A stretch of 17,455 nucleotides of DNA. Source: JAYPAN01 sp038123715. Lineage in GTDB: Bacteria; Pseudomonadota; Alphaproteobacteria; RS24. The DNA is taken from the NCBI GenBank assembly GCA_038123715.1, contig JAYPAN010000028.1, positions 1 through 17,455 of the forward strand. The letters are read 5' to 3'. This document shows positions 5,894 to 13,107 of this stretch, piece by piece; the first letter of the stretch is position 1; each line of letters starts with the position of its first letter. A program made the translations under genes and the position numbers. The notes beneath the pieces are model-generated. The model saw only the letters and a program-made list of their open reading frames with translations, did not search any database and was not told the origin of the DNA.

Positions 5894-6325
5894 TCATAAA
5901 ACATAGCCGAGGGCGCGCAGGCGCGGAATCTCGATTTTCGGGCAACGATCCACCACAAGCGGTATATGATGGGCAAGCGCCTCCTGCTCTGCCGCGTCAT
6001 GGCGCACGCCTTGTTGCGTCCACAGACATTTAATATCGCGGCCTTTAACCGCCGCGACAATCTCCGGCAAAAACCGTCCCTGCCGGAATACTTCAACCAT
6101 ATCTATCGGCGCATCAATATCGTCCAACGATGCCACAAATGTGCAACCGAAAATAGACTGTCCAGCAAGCCCCGGATTGACCGGTATCACTGAAAACCCT
6201 TCACCGCATAAAAAGCCAAAGACCTGATGGCTGGGTCGCTCCGGCTTGTTGCTGACGCCAAGCACCGCGATTGTTTTTATCTGCGGCCAGAGCGCGGCAA
6301 TTTCCGCATCCCCTTGCAGCCGCAT
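5894..6325 (-). CDS. CoA-binding (YccU-type) protein
   Basis: The 143-residue protein matches the small CoA_binding_2 (YccU-like) family: a Rossmann-type start IAVLGVSNKPERPSHQV, then GFSVIPVNPG, then IDMVEVFR, and KCLWTQQGVRHDAA. The family has the CoA-binding fold of succinyl-CoA synthetase alpha without the catalytic half; its cellular role is poorly known. The ATG directly follows the stop codon of the crotonase gene, with GAGGA within the preceding gene's end as ribosome binding site. This tight coupling links it to acyl-CoA metabolism. Confidence 0.92.
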   Translation of the reverse strand: MRLQGDAEIAALWPQIKTIAVLGVSNKPERPSHQVFGFLCGEGFSVIPVNPGLAGQSIFGCTFVASLDDIDAPIDMVEVFRQGRFLPEIVAAVKGRDIKCLWTQQGVRHDAAEQEALAHHIPLVVDRCPKIEIPRLRALGYVL

Positions 6326-7129
6326 TTAATCCTCGCGCCAATTGGGCGACCGCTTTTCAAAAAAGGCGCGCCTTCCCTCGTCTGAATCACCGCCTGACAA
6401 AACAGCGTCGCGCATCACCTGATTGGCATGGGTAAAAGCATCGGCCAGTGGCATGTCAATTTGTTTGTAAAATGCCGCCTTGCCATCACGAATGGCTTGT
6501 GCCGAGCGCGACGCGATTTTTTCGGCAAGCTGTCCCGTCTCATCCATCAGCCGATTGCCGCCAACATGGCGGTTGATAAGGCCGAATTGAACGGCGTCAT
6601 CAGCCGAGAACATGTCACCGGTCAGCGCCATTTCCATTGCATGTTTGCGCGACAGATTGCGCCCGATGCCGACCAGCGGCGTGGTGCAGAACACACCCAT
6701 ATTGACGCCGGGTGTGCAAAAGCGCGCTTCGCTGTCAGCAATCGCCATATCGCAGGCCGAGACGAGCTGGCAACCCGCCGCTGTCGCCGTTCCCTGCACG
6801 CAGGCAATGACCGGCTTGGGCGCATTGACAATGCCCATCATCATATGCGCGCAATTGTCGAGCAAATCGGCAATGCGGGCGCTGCGCGTGGCTTCATCTT
6901 CGCCATTTGCGGCATCAAATTCCGTTAAATCATGACCGGCGCTGAAAACCGGCCCTTCCGCCGTCAGCACAATCACCCGCGTCTGCGCGTCGCTATAAGC
7001 GTGATTCAGTGTCGCCGATAAGGCGCCAATCATTTGCGACGATAGCGGGTTGCGCTTTTCCGGCTGGTTCAGCGTCACCCAAAGCACGCCATTATCATGT
7101 CGCGTTTTGACAAGTTCCGGTTCCATCAT
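6326..7129 (-). CDS. ECHDC3-like crotonase, canonical catalytic Glu pair absent
   Basis: The 267-residue protein is a full-length crotonase-fold member. It has PEKRNPLS, AGHDL (residues 64-68), the oxyanion-hole region GTATAAGCQL (113-122) and TPGVNMGVFCTTP (139-151). The GCQLV and TPGVNMG segments resemble animal ECHDC3 rather than classical enoyl-CoA hydratase. The two catalytic glutamates of crotonase (in GGGCE and QPE) are replaced by Q121 and G141, so simple hydratase activity is doubtful. Either of two adjacent ATG codons may start it, with GGGGAGAGG upstream. It is coupled to the CoA-binding protein gene, which suggests work on a CoA thioester or on lipid-related signalling. Confidence 0.92.
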   Translation of the reverse strand: MMEPELVKTRHDNGVLWVTLNQPEKRNPLSSQMIGALSATLNHAYSDAQTRVIVLTAEGPVFSAGHDLTEFDAANGEDEATRSARIADLLDNCAHMMMGIVNAPKPVIACVQGTATAAGCQLVSACDMAIADSEARFCTPGVNMGVFCTTPLVGIGRNLSRKHAMEMALTGDMFSADDAVQFGLINRHVGGNRLMDETGQLAEKIASRSAQAIRDGKAAFYKQIDMPLADAFTHANQVMRDAVLSGGDSDEGRRAFFEKRSPNWRED

Positions 7130-7153
7130 AACCTCTCCCCTTGCAGATAGATT

Positions 7154-7183
7154 ATCCTAAAGTCACCATCCGCCTTTATTCAA
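7154..7183 (-). promoter_or_regulatory. Candidate promoter of the crotonase gene
   Basis: On the minus strand TTGAAT (7178-7183) and TAGGAT (7154-7159) are 18 bp apart, each matching four of six consensus positions. It lies about 25-55 bp ahead of the crotonase start in a 91-bp gap, the only sizeable gap between the secreted-protein gene and the crotonase gene. Confidence 0.33.
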
Positions 7184-7220
7184 GCGCAAATGGGGCAAGC
7201 TTATAGACATGACCGGCAAT

Positions 7221-7760
7221 TTAGCGACGGCGGCGCATTTTATCCTTTATTTCCTGCGGCTCCTCGCTCAGCGAATCCCAGCACAGACCGGCCGGGGTGA
7301 CATATTCCATCGCCAAGGGCGGCTCAACAGTAAAATTATATTTGCCGGTTTCATTGATACTCAAAGTGCCGACGCGCGGGGCTTGATTTTCCAATGCCAG
7401 ATTGAGCCGATAGACACCGGCAGGGCTTTGTTTGCCGGTTGTGACGCGTTCCGATGAAAACCGTCCTTTCATCTTAATCCACGCATTGTCAAAGACACGT
7501 TCTTCAAAACTCGGATGCGGAATCCCCAAATAGCTGATAAGAAACCGACCATCCGCGCGCGACAAAATCACGAAATCATACAGTGATTGCCCGCTATGCC
7601 AATCAAACTCGCCATCCGAACAAAACACCACTTTCTCGCCCCGAAACGGGCTGATGTCAGGCTTTTTCGCTGCCACTGGCGATGCGGCGCAAAATACGGC
7701 TGCCGCAAGCAAGCCAAAGAAACCGCGCCCGCGCTCAATGGTAATCGGATTTGCCGACAT
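7221..7760 (-). CDS. Secreted protein with two cysteines, family not recognised
   Basis: The 179-residue product carries a signal peptide: a basic start (ERGRG), core FFGLLAAAVFCAA, and likely cleavage after V-A-A near residue 31. The mature part contains C47 (VVFCSDGEFDW) and C160 (AGLCWDS), one near each end, and ends in a very basic KDKMRRRR. The pattern suggests a periplasmic beta-rich domain with one disulfide. AAGGG lies 7 nt before the ATG. The start is 8 bp after the MAPEG gene stop, so the two are cotranscribed. No family is recognised; it resembles the protein at 5330-5887 only in general layout. Confidence 0.75.
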   Translation of the reverse strand: MSANPITIERGRGFFGLLAAAVFCAASPVAAKKPDISPFRGEKVVFCSDGEFDWHSGQSLYDFVILSRADGRFLISYLGIPHPSFEERVFDNAWIKMKGRFSSERVTTGKQSPAGVYRLNLALENQAPRVGTLSINETGKYNFTVEPPLAMEYVTPAGLCWDSLSEEPQEIKDKMRRRR

Positions 7761-7768
7761 GCTAACCC

Positions 7769-8200
7769 TTATCCGGCCAGCGCCATACCGACCAAATGGC
7801 GTCCCACATCAACCAGCAAATAGGCCGAGGCAAACACGCCGATAATGAAAAAATAGCTGCGCGGGCTGGGGTTTTTCTCCGTCGCAATGCGGTAATATAA
7901 AATCATATGGACAATGCGCGCCAATGCATAAATCCAGACAATCACTGCCAAACGCGAAGCGTCATATCCGGCCAGAATAGCCAGCACGCTTGTGCCGAAA
8001 AGCGGCACGATATTTTCCAGCGAATTGCGGAATGTGCGGTCGGAACGAAAGACAAAACTGTCATGCCCCAAAGCCGGATCCACCACCCCCGGCACGACTT
8101 TTTTCTGCCGCCTGTGGGCGGCTACCGCCACCAGAAATTGAACAAAAATTGTCATCACGACAACCCAAAGCCCAACCAAACTGCTTGCATAAGCACTCAT
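7769..8200 (-). CDS. MAPEG-family membrane protein
   Basis: The 143-residue protein has four predicted membrane spans and the MAPEG signature: FRSDRTFRNSLENIVPLFG near residues 50-69, then the WIYALARIVHMILYYR helix, then NPSPRSYFF. MAPEG enzymes are membrane glutathione transferases or peroxidases acting on lipid peroxides and related electrophiles. GAGGTG precedes the ATG. It lies 65 bp downstream of the acyl-CoA dehydrogenase gene and just upstream of a secreted protein gene. With two soluble glutathione transferases nearby, the region is rich in glutathione-dependent functions, but the substrate is unknown. Confidence 0.92.
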   Translation of the reverse strand: MSAYASSLVGLWVVVMTIFVQFLVAVAAHRRQKKVVPGVVDPALGHDSFVFRSDRTFRNSLENIVPLFGTSVLAILAGYDASRLAVIVWIYALARIVHMILYYRIATEKNPSPRSYFFIIGVFASAYLLVDVGRHLVGMALAG

Positions 8201-8265
8201 CTCATCACCTCTGTCTAATTGTTAACCGAGCCTGTCGCCCGAAATTCATTGTCTTTCGCCTTGGC

Positions 8266-9441
8266 CTATAATCCAAGTTCGGCTTTCGCCAATATGTTGC
8301 GTTGCACTTCGCTGGAGCCACCATAAATCGTGGCCGCGCGATTATTCAGAAAATCGGCAACCGCTACCGGCGCTTTGTCATGACCTATCGGCTTGACATT
8401 GCTACCCAGCTCCCGCGCCTCCAATTGCCAGGGCAAAGCATGATAGCCAAGCGCCGCCATAGTCACTTCATCCATTTCTTGCTGTGCTTCCGTGGCAATG
8501 ATTTTCAACCGCGACGAGGCCGTGCCGGGCGACTGGCCGGCCGCCAAAGCGCCCTGCACACGGAACTCCGACATTTCAATGGCTTTGACGCGCACCACCA
8601 ATTCATTGAAGCGCGTCATCAGCGCCGGCTCGTCAGCTTCTACAACAAGCGGTTTCAGCTCGCCCAATTTGGTTGTCAATCGTCCGGCATATGCGCTTGA
8701 ACGCTCAAAAGTCAGCAATGTTTTGGCAACCGTCCAGCCTTGATTTTCTTCGCCAACAAGATTGGCAACCGGCACACGCACATTGTCGAAAAACACCTGA
8801 TTAACCTCATGGTCACCTGCCAAAGTGATGATGGGCTGCACAGTGATGCCCGGTGCGGTCATATCAATCAGCAAAAAGGAAATGCCCTGTTGCGGCTTGC
8901 CCTCGGCATTGGTTCGCACAAGACAGAAAATATGATTGGCGTGATGGGCATAGCTTGTCCAGATTTTCGTGCCATTGATAATATAATCATCGCCGTCGCG
9001 CTCGGCGCGACATTGCAAGCTGGCCAAATCCGAGCCGGAACCGGGTTCGGAATAGCCCTGACACCAGACATGCTCTCCGGACAGCAATTTCGGCAGATAA
9101 TGTTGCTGCTGCTCGCTTGTCCCGCACACCGCCAATGTCGGGCCTATCATATTGAGGCCAAGCGGATAAAGCCGTGGTGCATTGGCACGCGCACAGGCGC
9201 TCGACCAGATATAACGCTGCATATCTGTCCAACCCGTGCCGCCAAATTCAACCGGCCAATGCGGCGCAACCCAACCCTGCTCGTGCAAGATACGATGCCA
9301 GCGCATTGTCGGCTCATGCTCGCCGCAAATGCCGCTGGCCAATGCCCCCGCCCGACGCAATTCGGCATCAAGATGGGTCTCCAAAAAGTTTTCTACCTCT
9401 GCCTGAAAAGCCAAGTCCTCAGATGACAGATTCATTTGCAT
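8266..9441 (-). CDS. Acyl-CoA dehydrogenase (FAD-dependent)
   Basis: The 391-residue protein has all three ACAD domains: an N-terminal helical part, the middle beta domain with CQGYSEPGSGSDLASL (127-142) and GTKIWTSYA (157-165), and the C-terminal helical part ending YGGSSEVQRNILA. It oxidises an acyl-CoA to the 2-enoyl-CoA, passing electrons to ETF. The catalytic Glu used by medium-chain enzymes (in YEG) is Gly here, while E246 in LTFERSS lies where isovaleryl- and long-chain enzymes carry their base. The ATG at 9441 has GGGAG six bases upstream; a longer frame to 9537 adds an Arg-rich stretch unlike the family. It is the first gene of a long minus-strand run. Confidence 0.94.
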   Translation of the reverse strand: MQMNLSSEDLAFQAEVENFLETHLDAELRRAGALASGICGEHEPTMRWHRILHEQGWVAPHWPVEFGGTGWTDMQRYIWSSACARANAPRLYPLGLNMIGPTLAVCGTSEQQQHYLPKLLSGEHVWCQGYSEPGSGSDLASLQCRAERDGDDYIINGTKIWTSYAHHANHIFCLVRTNAEGKPQQGISFLLIDMTAPGITVQPIITLAGDHEVNQVFFDNVRVPVANLVGEENQGWTVAKTLLTFERSSAYAGRLTTKLGELKPLVVEADEPALMTRFNELVVRVKAIEMSEFRVQGALAAGQSPGTASSRLKIIATEAQQEMDEVTMAALGYHALPWQLEARELGSNVKPIGHDKAPVAVADFLNNRAATIYGGSSEVQRNILAKAELGL

Positions 9442-9552
9442 ATCCAACTCCCGCGCAAATCTTTTTCGCCTTTTCAAAACCGGTCGCAACCACCGGATAA
9501 TGTGCCTATGAGGGCGAATCCGTGGCAAGTCCATCATCTCTGAATAAGGCTG

Positions 9553-9596
9553 TCAAGGCGGCAAAACATATAACCTTCCGCCTTGATATCATGCAA
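9553..9596 (-). promoter_or_regulatory. Candidate acyl-CoA dehydrogenase promoter inside an inverted repeat
   Basis: A perfect 9-bp inverted repeat, TCAAGGCGG (9553-9561) and CCGCCTTGA (9578-9586), has a 16-nt interval. On the minus strand a weak promoter fits: TTGCAT (9591-9596), 18 bp, TATATG (9567-9572). The arms flank the -10, as expected for a dimeric repressor site. No T-run follows, so a terminator is unlikely. Confidence 0.4.
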
Positions 9597-9618
9597 AATG
9601 ACTGATTATCGCCACGCA

Positions 9619-9650
9619 ATAATTTGACATAAATAATGCCAAATTATACG
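9619..9650 (+). promoter_or_regulatory. Candidate nitronate monooxygenase promoter with inverted repeat
   Basis: A perfect 8-bp inverted repeat, ATAATTTG (9619-9626) and CAAATTAT (9640-9647), has centres 21 bp apart, two helical turns. It overlaps a plus-strand consensus TTGACA (9624-9629) with TATACG (9645-9650) at a short 15-bp spacing. An operator controlling the rightward genes is inferred. Confidence 0.4.
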
Positions 9651-9714
9651 GTGACCGAATATGACAGTGACATTGGACAGGTCGCAAGATAGATTTTCGA
9701 TAAGGGAGGCAAAA

Positions 9715-10692
9715 ATGCAAACACGGGTAACGGAATTATTGGGGATTGAAGCGCCGATTATATGCGGCGGCATGATGCGCGTCGGGACGGCTGATTTGGC
9801 GGCGGCGGTATCAAATGCCGGTGGCCTTGGTGTGATGACGGCCTTGACCTGCCCGACACCGGAAAAACTGGCCGAAGAAATCGACCGCTGCGCTTCCCTG
9901 ACCGACAAACCCTTTGGCGTCAATCTGACAGTTGGCGTTGTCGCCACCGAAATCAACTATGATGATTATGTCGATGTCATCACCAATAGCGGTGTGAAAA
10001 TCGTGGAAACAGCCGGGCGCAGTCCGGAGCCGTTTATGGAGCGTTTCAAAGCTGCTGGCCTTAAAGTCATTCACAAATGCGTCGCCGTGCGCCATGCCAT
10101 AAAATCCGAGCGCATTGGTGTTGATATTGTCAGCATTGACGGATTTGAGTGTGCCGGCCATCCGGGCGAGCAGGATATTGGCGGCCTTGTTCTGTTTCCG
10201 GCGGCGGCACAGGCTTTGGAAATCCCGGTTGTGGCATCCGGCGGCATTGCTGATGGTCGCGGACTGGCGGCGGCGCTGGCGCTTGGGTGCGATGGCGTCA
10301 ATATGGGAACCCGCTTTCTGGCAACCAAAGAAGCGCCCATTCATGACGGCATTAAAGACAAGGTTGTCGAAATGGATGAAACAATGACCCAGCTGATTTT
10401 CCGCAGCTTCGGCAATACCGCACGGGTTTATCGCAATTCGGTTTCCAATAAAGTGGCCGAAATTGAAAAAGCTGGCGGTGATTTTAGCCAAGTGCATGAA
10501 TTTGTTTCCGGCAGCAATCAGGAAAAAGCCTGGACGACCGGCGATATTGAAGCGGGCATGGTGACCACGGGCATGGCCGGTGGATTGGTCAAGGATGTGC
10601 CGACTTGCCGCGAATTGATTGCCACGATTGTCAGCGACGCCGAGCAAATCGTCAATGACCGGCTGGCTGCCATTGTTGGCCGCCAGCATTAG
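9715..10692 (+). CDS. Nitronate monooxygenase (2-nitropropane dioxygenase family)
   Basis: The 325-residue protein starts at ATG 9715, preceded by an excellent AAGGGAGG site; an upstream in-frame ATG at 9661 is not needed. It has the TIM-barrel pattern of class I nitronate monooxygenases: IEAPIICGGM at the start, SNAGGLGVM, PFGVNLT, the catalytic histidine region FECAGH (H149) and FMN-phosphate-binding motifs VASGGIADG (173-181) and GVNMGTRF (194-201). These FMN enzymes oxidise alkyl nitronates such as propionate-3-nitronate. The glutathione transferase-fold gene follows 57 bp later on the same strand and is probably cotranscribed. Confidence 0.94.
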   Translation: MQTRVTELLGIEAPIICGGMMRVGTADLAAAVSNAGGLGVMTALTCPTPEKLAEEIDRCASLTDKPFGVNLTVGVVATEINYDDYVDVITNSGVKIVETAGRSPEPFMERFKAAGLKVIHKCVAVRHAIKSERIGVDIVSIDGFECAGHPGEQDIGGLVLFPAAAQALEIPVVASGGIADGRGLAAALALGCDGVNMGTRFLATKEAPIHDGIKDKVVEMDETMTQLIFRSFGNTARVYRNSVSNKVAEIEKAGGDFSQVHEFVSGSNQEKAWTTGDIEAGMVTTGMAGGLVKDVPTCRELIATIVSDAEQIVNDRLAAIVGRQH

Positions 10693-10749
10693 GCAAGATA
10701 CCGGCACAAACAACTTTGTCCGCACAAGCGGAAAATGGGAGATAGAGTA

Positions 10750-11790
10750 ATGACAACAGATAATGTGATAAAATTTGTCGGTGGCACCGGCTCACCCTAC
10801 ACACAGAAAATGCTGGCGCTGATGCGCTATCGCCAAATCCCCTATTCCGTGATTTGGGGGCAGCCAGCCGATTTTTGCGCCAAATTCGGGGTGGAGCCAC
10901 CCAAGCCGACTTTCATGCCAACTTTCTTTTTTGAAGACGGTGGTCAAACCAGCGCGCATTGCGACTCGACGCCAATCATCCGCCGTTTGGAGGCGGATTT
11001 TACAGCGCGCTCGGTGTTGCCGCGTGACCCTGCCCTTGCCTTTATTGATTATCTGATTGAGGATTTTGGCGATGAATGGTGCACAAAATATATGTTCCAT
11101 TATCGCTGGCACTTTGACGCCGACGCGGAAAATGCGGCGAGCCTGTTGCCACTGAGCATGAACTTGCATTTATCGCCGGAACAGTATGAGCAATATAAGG
11201 CCTATGTTAAAGACCGGCAGGTGAACCGGCTTTACGTTGTCGGGTCGAATGATATTACCGCCCCGATGATTGATGCCAGCTATCGGCGTTTTTTGCAGGC
11301 TATGGAAAACCATCTGAAAGCGCAGGGTTTCATGCTTGGTAATCGCCCGGCGGCAGGCGATTTTGGCATTTACGGGCAATTGACGCAGCTCATCACCTTT
11401 GACCCGACACCGCGCGCCATTGCCCATGAGATATCCCACCGCACTGTGGCCTGGATTGAGCATATGCGCGATTTAAGCGGTATTGAGCCGACAGATTCAG
11501 ATTGGGTGGCTTTGGAAGACCAGCCGGACAGCCTGCGTGACCTGCTGGCAGAAATCGGGCGTGTCTATGCACCCGCGCAAATCGCCAATGCCAAAGCAGT
11601 CATGGCCGGTGAGGAAAATTGGACGGCAGAAATTGACGGCGCGCAATGGACGCAGCCGACATTCCCCTATCAGGCCAAATGCCTAAAATGGACGAATGAG
11701 CAATATCAGGCGCTGGATGCCAGCGGCCGCGGCCAAGTCGATGCGCTGCTTTCCGGCACTGGTGTCGAGGCCATGCTGTCTGCCGATTAG
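10750..11790 (+). CDS. Glutathione S-transferase-fold protein, long form
   Basis: The 346-residue protein has an N-terminal thioredoxin-like domain with GGTGSPYTQKMLALMRYRQIPY (shown in part: SPYTQK at 15-20) and TFMPTFFF before the cis-Pro region. Next are an acidic SAHCDSTPIIRRLE segment and an all-helical C-terminal domain with NRPAAGDFGIYGQL, the GST-C motif. At 346 residues it is over 100 longer than ordinary transferases. ATG 10750 follows GGGAGATAGAG; an ATG at 10735 is less well placed. The S-P-Y-T start may use Ser as the thiol-activating residue. The substrate is unknown. An 8-bp stem covers its stop codon. Confidence 0.87.
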   Translation: MTTDNVIKFVGGTGSPYTQKMLALMRYRQIPYSVIWGQPADFCAKFGVEPPKPTFMPTFFFEDGGQTSAHCDSTPIIRRLEADFTARSVLPRDPALAFIDYLIEDFGDEWCTKYMFHYRWHFDADAENAASLLPLSMNLHLSPEQYEQYKAYVKDRQVNRLYVVGSNDITAPMIDASYRRFLQAMENHLKAQGFMLGNRPAAGDFGIYGQLTQLITFDPTPRAIAHEISHRTVAWIEHMRDLSGIEPTDSDWVALEDQPDSLRDLLAEIGRVYAPAQIANAKAVMAGEENWTAEIDGAQWTQPTFPYQAKCLKWTNEQYQALDASGRGQVDALLSGTGVEAMLSAD

Positions 11791-11796
11791 ACAGCA
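11774..11796. other. Stem-loop across the transferase stop codon
   Basis: TGCTGTCT (11774-11781) and AGACAGCA (11789-11796) form a perfect 8-bp stem with a 7-nt loop that spans the TAG. No clear T-run follows on the plus strand, so it may protect the 3' end or be a weak terminator. Confidence 0.35.
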
Positions 11797-11807
11797 GGTG
11801 CAAGCTT

Positions 11808-11833
11808 GCTCAGTCTTTCAGCTCAGTCTTTCA
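11808..11833. repeat. Tandem 13-bp duplication
   Basis: GCTCAGTCTTTCA occurs twice back to back (11808-11820 and 11821-11833). The second copy holds the last codons and stop of the MotA-like gene, so the duplication may mark a small slippage event at its 3' end. Confidence 0.8.
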
Positions 11834-12191
11834 ACCCTGCCGACACAATCATGGTCATGAATTGCAAAACATGACCATAAAGCGGGGTCAGGAAAGCAAT
11901 CGACAGGGCGGCAAAAATCTGTGCCGCTGTCAGCTCCGGCTTTGCCGCATAGGCGCTGGAAATCATGACGACGCCCATCAGAAAGCCAACCCAACCGGCC
12001 AGCGCCGCCGCGCGTCCGGTATGCTCCCAAAATGCGCTTCCCGATTTGTTTCTCGACGCCACCAAGGCCAGCGTGCCGGTCATTAAAACGACAAAGGCCA
12101 ATGCTTTGGCGTCAATAAAAGCCGCCGAATTGGCAATCCACACCAAAATAAGGCCTGACACAACAAGCCCCCCATATGCAATTTTGTCCAT
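11823..12191 (-). CDS. Short MotA-like four-span membrane protein
   Basis: From ATG 12191 (AGGAG seven bases upstream) the product is 122 residues with four hydrophobic segments at about 4-24, 29-46, 62-84 and 91-117. The first half (DKIAYGGLVVSGLI..., AFIDAKALAFVVLMTGTLAL) resembles the first two spans of MotA-type proteins. The second half (GFLMGVV..., ALSIAFLTPLYGHVLQF) resembles spans three and four, including the TxLYG motif. The large cytoplasmic domain normally between spans two and three is reduced to about 15 residues. No MotB/ExbD partner is seen. I infer a degenerate or specialised relative, not a flagellar stator. Confidence 0.72.
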   Translation of the reverse strand: MDKIAYGGLVVSGLILVWIANSAAFIDAKALAFVVLMTGTLALVASRNKSGSAFWEHTGRAAALAGWVGFLMGVVMISSAYAAKPELTAAQIFAALSIAFLTPLYGHVLQFMTMIVSAGLKD

Positions 12192-12212
12192 TGGATACTC
12201 CTGCAAACTTTA

Positions 12213-12232
12213 ATTGCCAGTCAACCGGCAAT
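12213..12232. other. Short hairpin upstream of the MotA-like gene
   Basis: ATTGCC (12213-12218) and GGCAAT (12227-12232) are perfect 6-bp arms with an 8-nt interval, about 20 bp upstream of the MotA-like start, in the 104-bp gap after the glutathione transferase gene. It could be a leader hairpin or small operator; no promoter could be placed with confidence. Confidence 0.25.
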
Positions 12233-12295
12233 AGTCGAGCCTAACGCAAACAGACCTTTTGGAAAGGAAAATCTGAAGGTTTGCCCCCGGCCTAT

Positions 12296-13072
12296 TCAGA
12301 CATGCATGAATTTTTCATAAGACTTCAAATCGGCGGCGAATGTATTCAGCGCAAGCAGCTTCTTAATATGACCATGCAGAGCAGGATAGTGCCGCAATTT
12401 TGGCAGAATGGGCGCAAGGTCGCGGCTGGTGAGCTTATCAACCATCCTGCCCTCATGGCTCATCAAGGCAAACTCGCAAACCATCACAATATCAGCCAAG
12501 CTTAAAGTGTCGGAGGCGAGATAGGCCTGCTCCGTCAGAATATCGTTCAATGTCGTGCAGTAACGCTCAAAGGCACTGTCCATTGTCGCGTGCAGCGCAT
12601 CAGTCAGCCCGTCTCCGGCCAGAATATATTTCTGTATCAGGTCGGCAAATAACAGCGTCTTGTCAAGAAACCCGTCAATACGCGCTTGTTCCGCCGGACT
12701 TGCGCCATAAAGAGCCGGCGCATTGGGGCCGGTCAAGGCGGCCAGACGCATAATGCTGTTGGACTCAAAAACCCCGATACTGCCATTTTCAGCAAAAGCG
12801 GCGGGAATATCGCCAAACGGATTGGCCTTCAAAAAACCGTCTGTCTTATAAACCGTGCCGCTAAAGCCGGTGCTGGCTGTGCGCTGCGCTGCCGCATGGG
12901 TTTTGCGGCCTTCATCATCCAGCTTGACCGCCTCATAATCCCACAGCCAATTGACCATTTCCGGCGGCGTGTCGCCAATCACTTCTATCGTCGCGCCGGA
13001 ATATCGAGCCGCAATCAACGCTTTGTAAACGCGCGGATTGGGCAGATAGGAAAAAATTCTGATATCGCTCAT
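12296..13072 (-). CDS. Glutathione S-transferase, EF1B-gamma-like
   Basis: The 258-residue protein has a thioredoxin-like N-domain (IRIFSYLPNPRVYKALIAARYSG) and then the ANPFGDIPAAF...GVFESNSIMRLAA block with the cis-Pro and the Glu-Ser glutathione-binding pair. This block is the one seen in the GST domain of elongation factor 1B-gamma. The helical C-domain contains LSLADIVMVCEFAL. The first domain has an insertion of about 40 residues compared with ordinary transferases. The ATG follows GGGGAG. A 9-2-9 palindrome sits in its promoter, so its expression is probably induced by a ligand-responsive repressor not encoded here. Confidence 0.87.
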   Translation of the reverse strand: MSDIRIFSYLPNPRVYKALIAARYSGATIEVIGDTPPEMVNWLWDYEAVKLDDEGRKTHAAAQRTASTGFSGTVYKTDGFLKANPFGDIPAAFAENGSIGVFESNSIMRLAALTGPNAPALYGASPAEQARIDGFLDKTLLFADLIQKYILAGDGLTDALHATMDSAFERYCTTLNDILTEQAYLASDTLSLADIVMVCEFALMSHEGRMVDKLTSRDLAPILPKLRHYPALHGHIKKLLALNTFAADLKSYEKFMHV

Positions 13073-13107
13073 GTGAACTCGCTCCCCTTATCATCCAGAC
13101 TGCCTCA

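Noticed and set aside
8740..9426. 228-residue plus-strand frame opposite the acyl-CoA dehydrogenase gene
   Set aside because: It is a shadow of a well-supported enzyme gene and shows no family motifs.
9442..9537. N-terminal extension of the acyl-CoA dehydrogenase by 32 residues
   Set aside because: The extension is Arg-rich, unlike the family, while ATG 9441 has a good Shine-Dalgarno.
9811..10725. 304-residue minus-strand frame opposite the nitronate monooxygenase gene
   Set aside because: It lies wholly against a protein with all family motifs and a strong ribosome site, and its own translation resembles no family.
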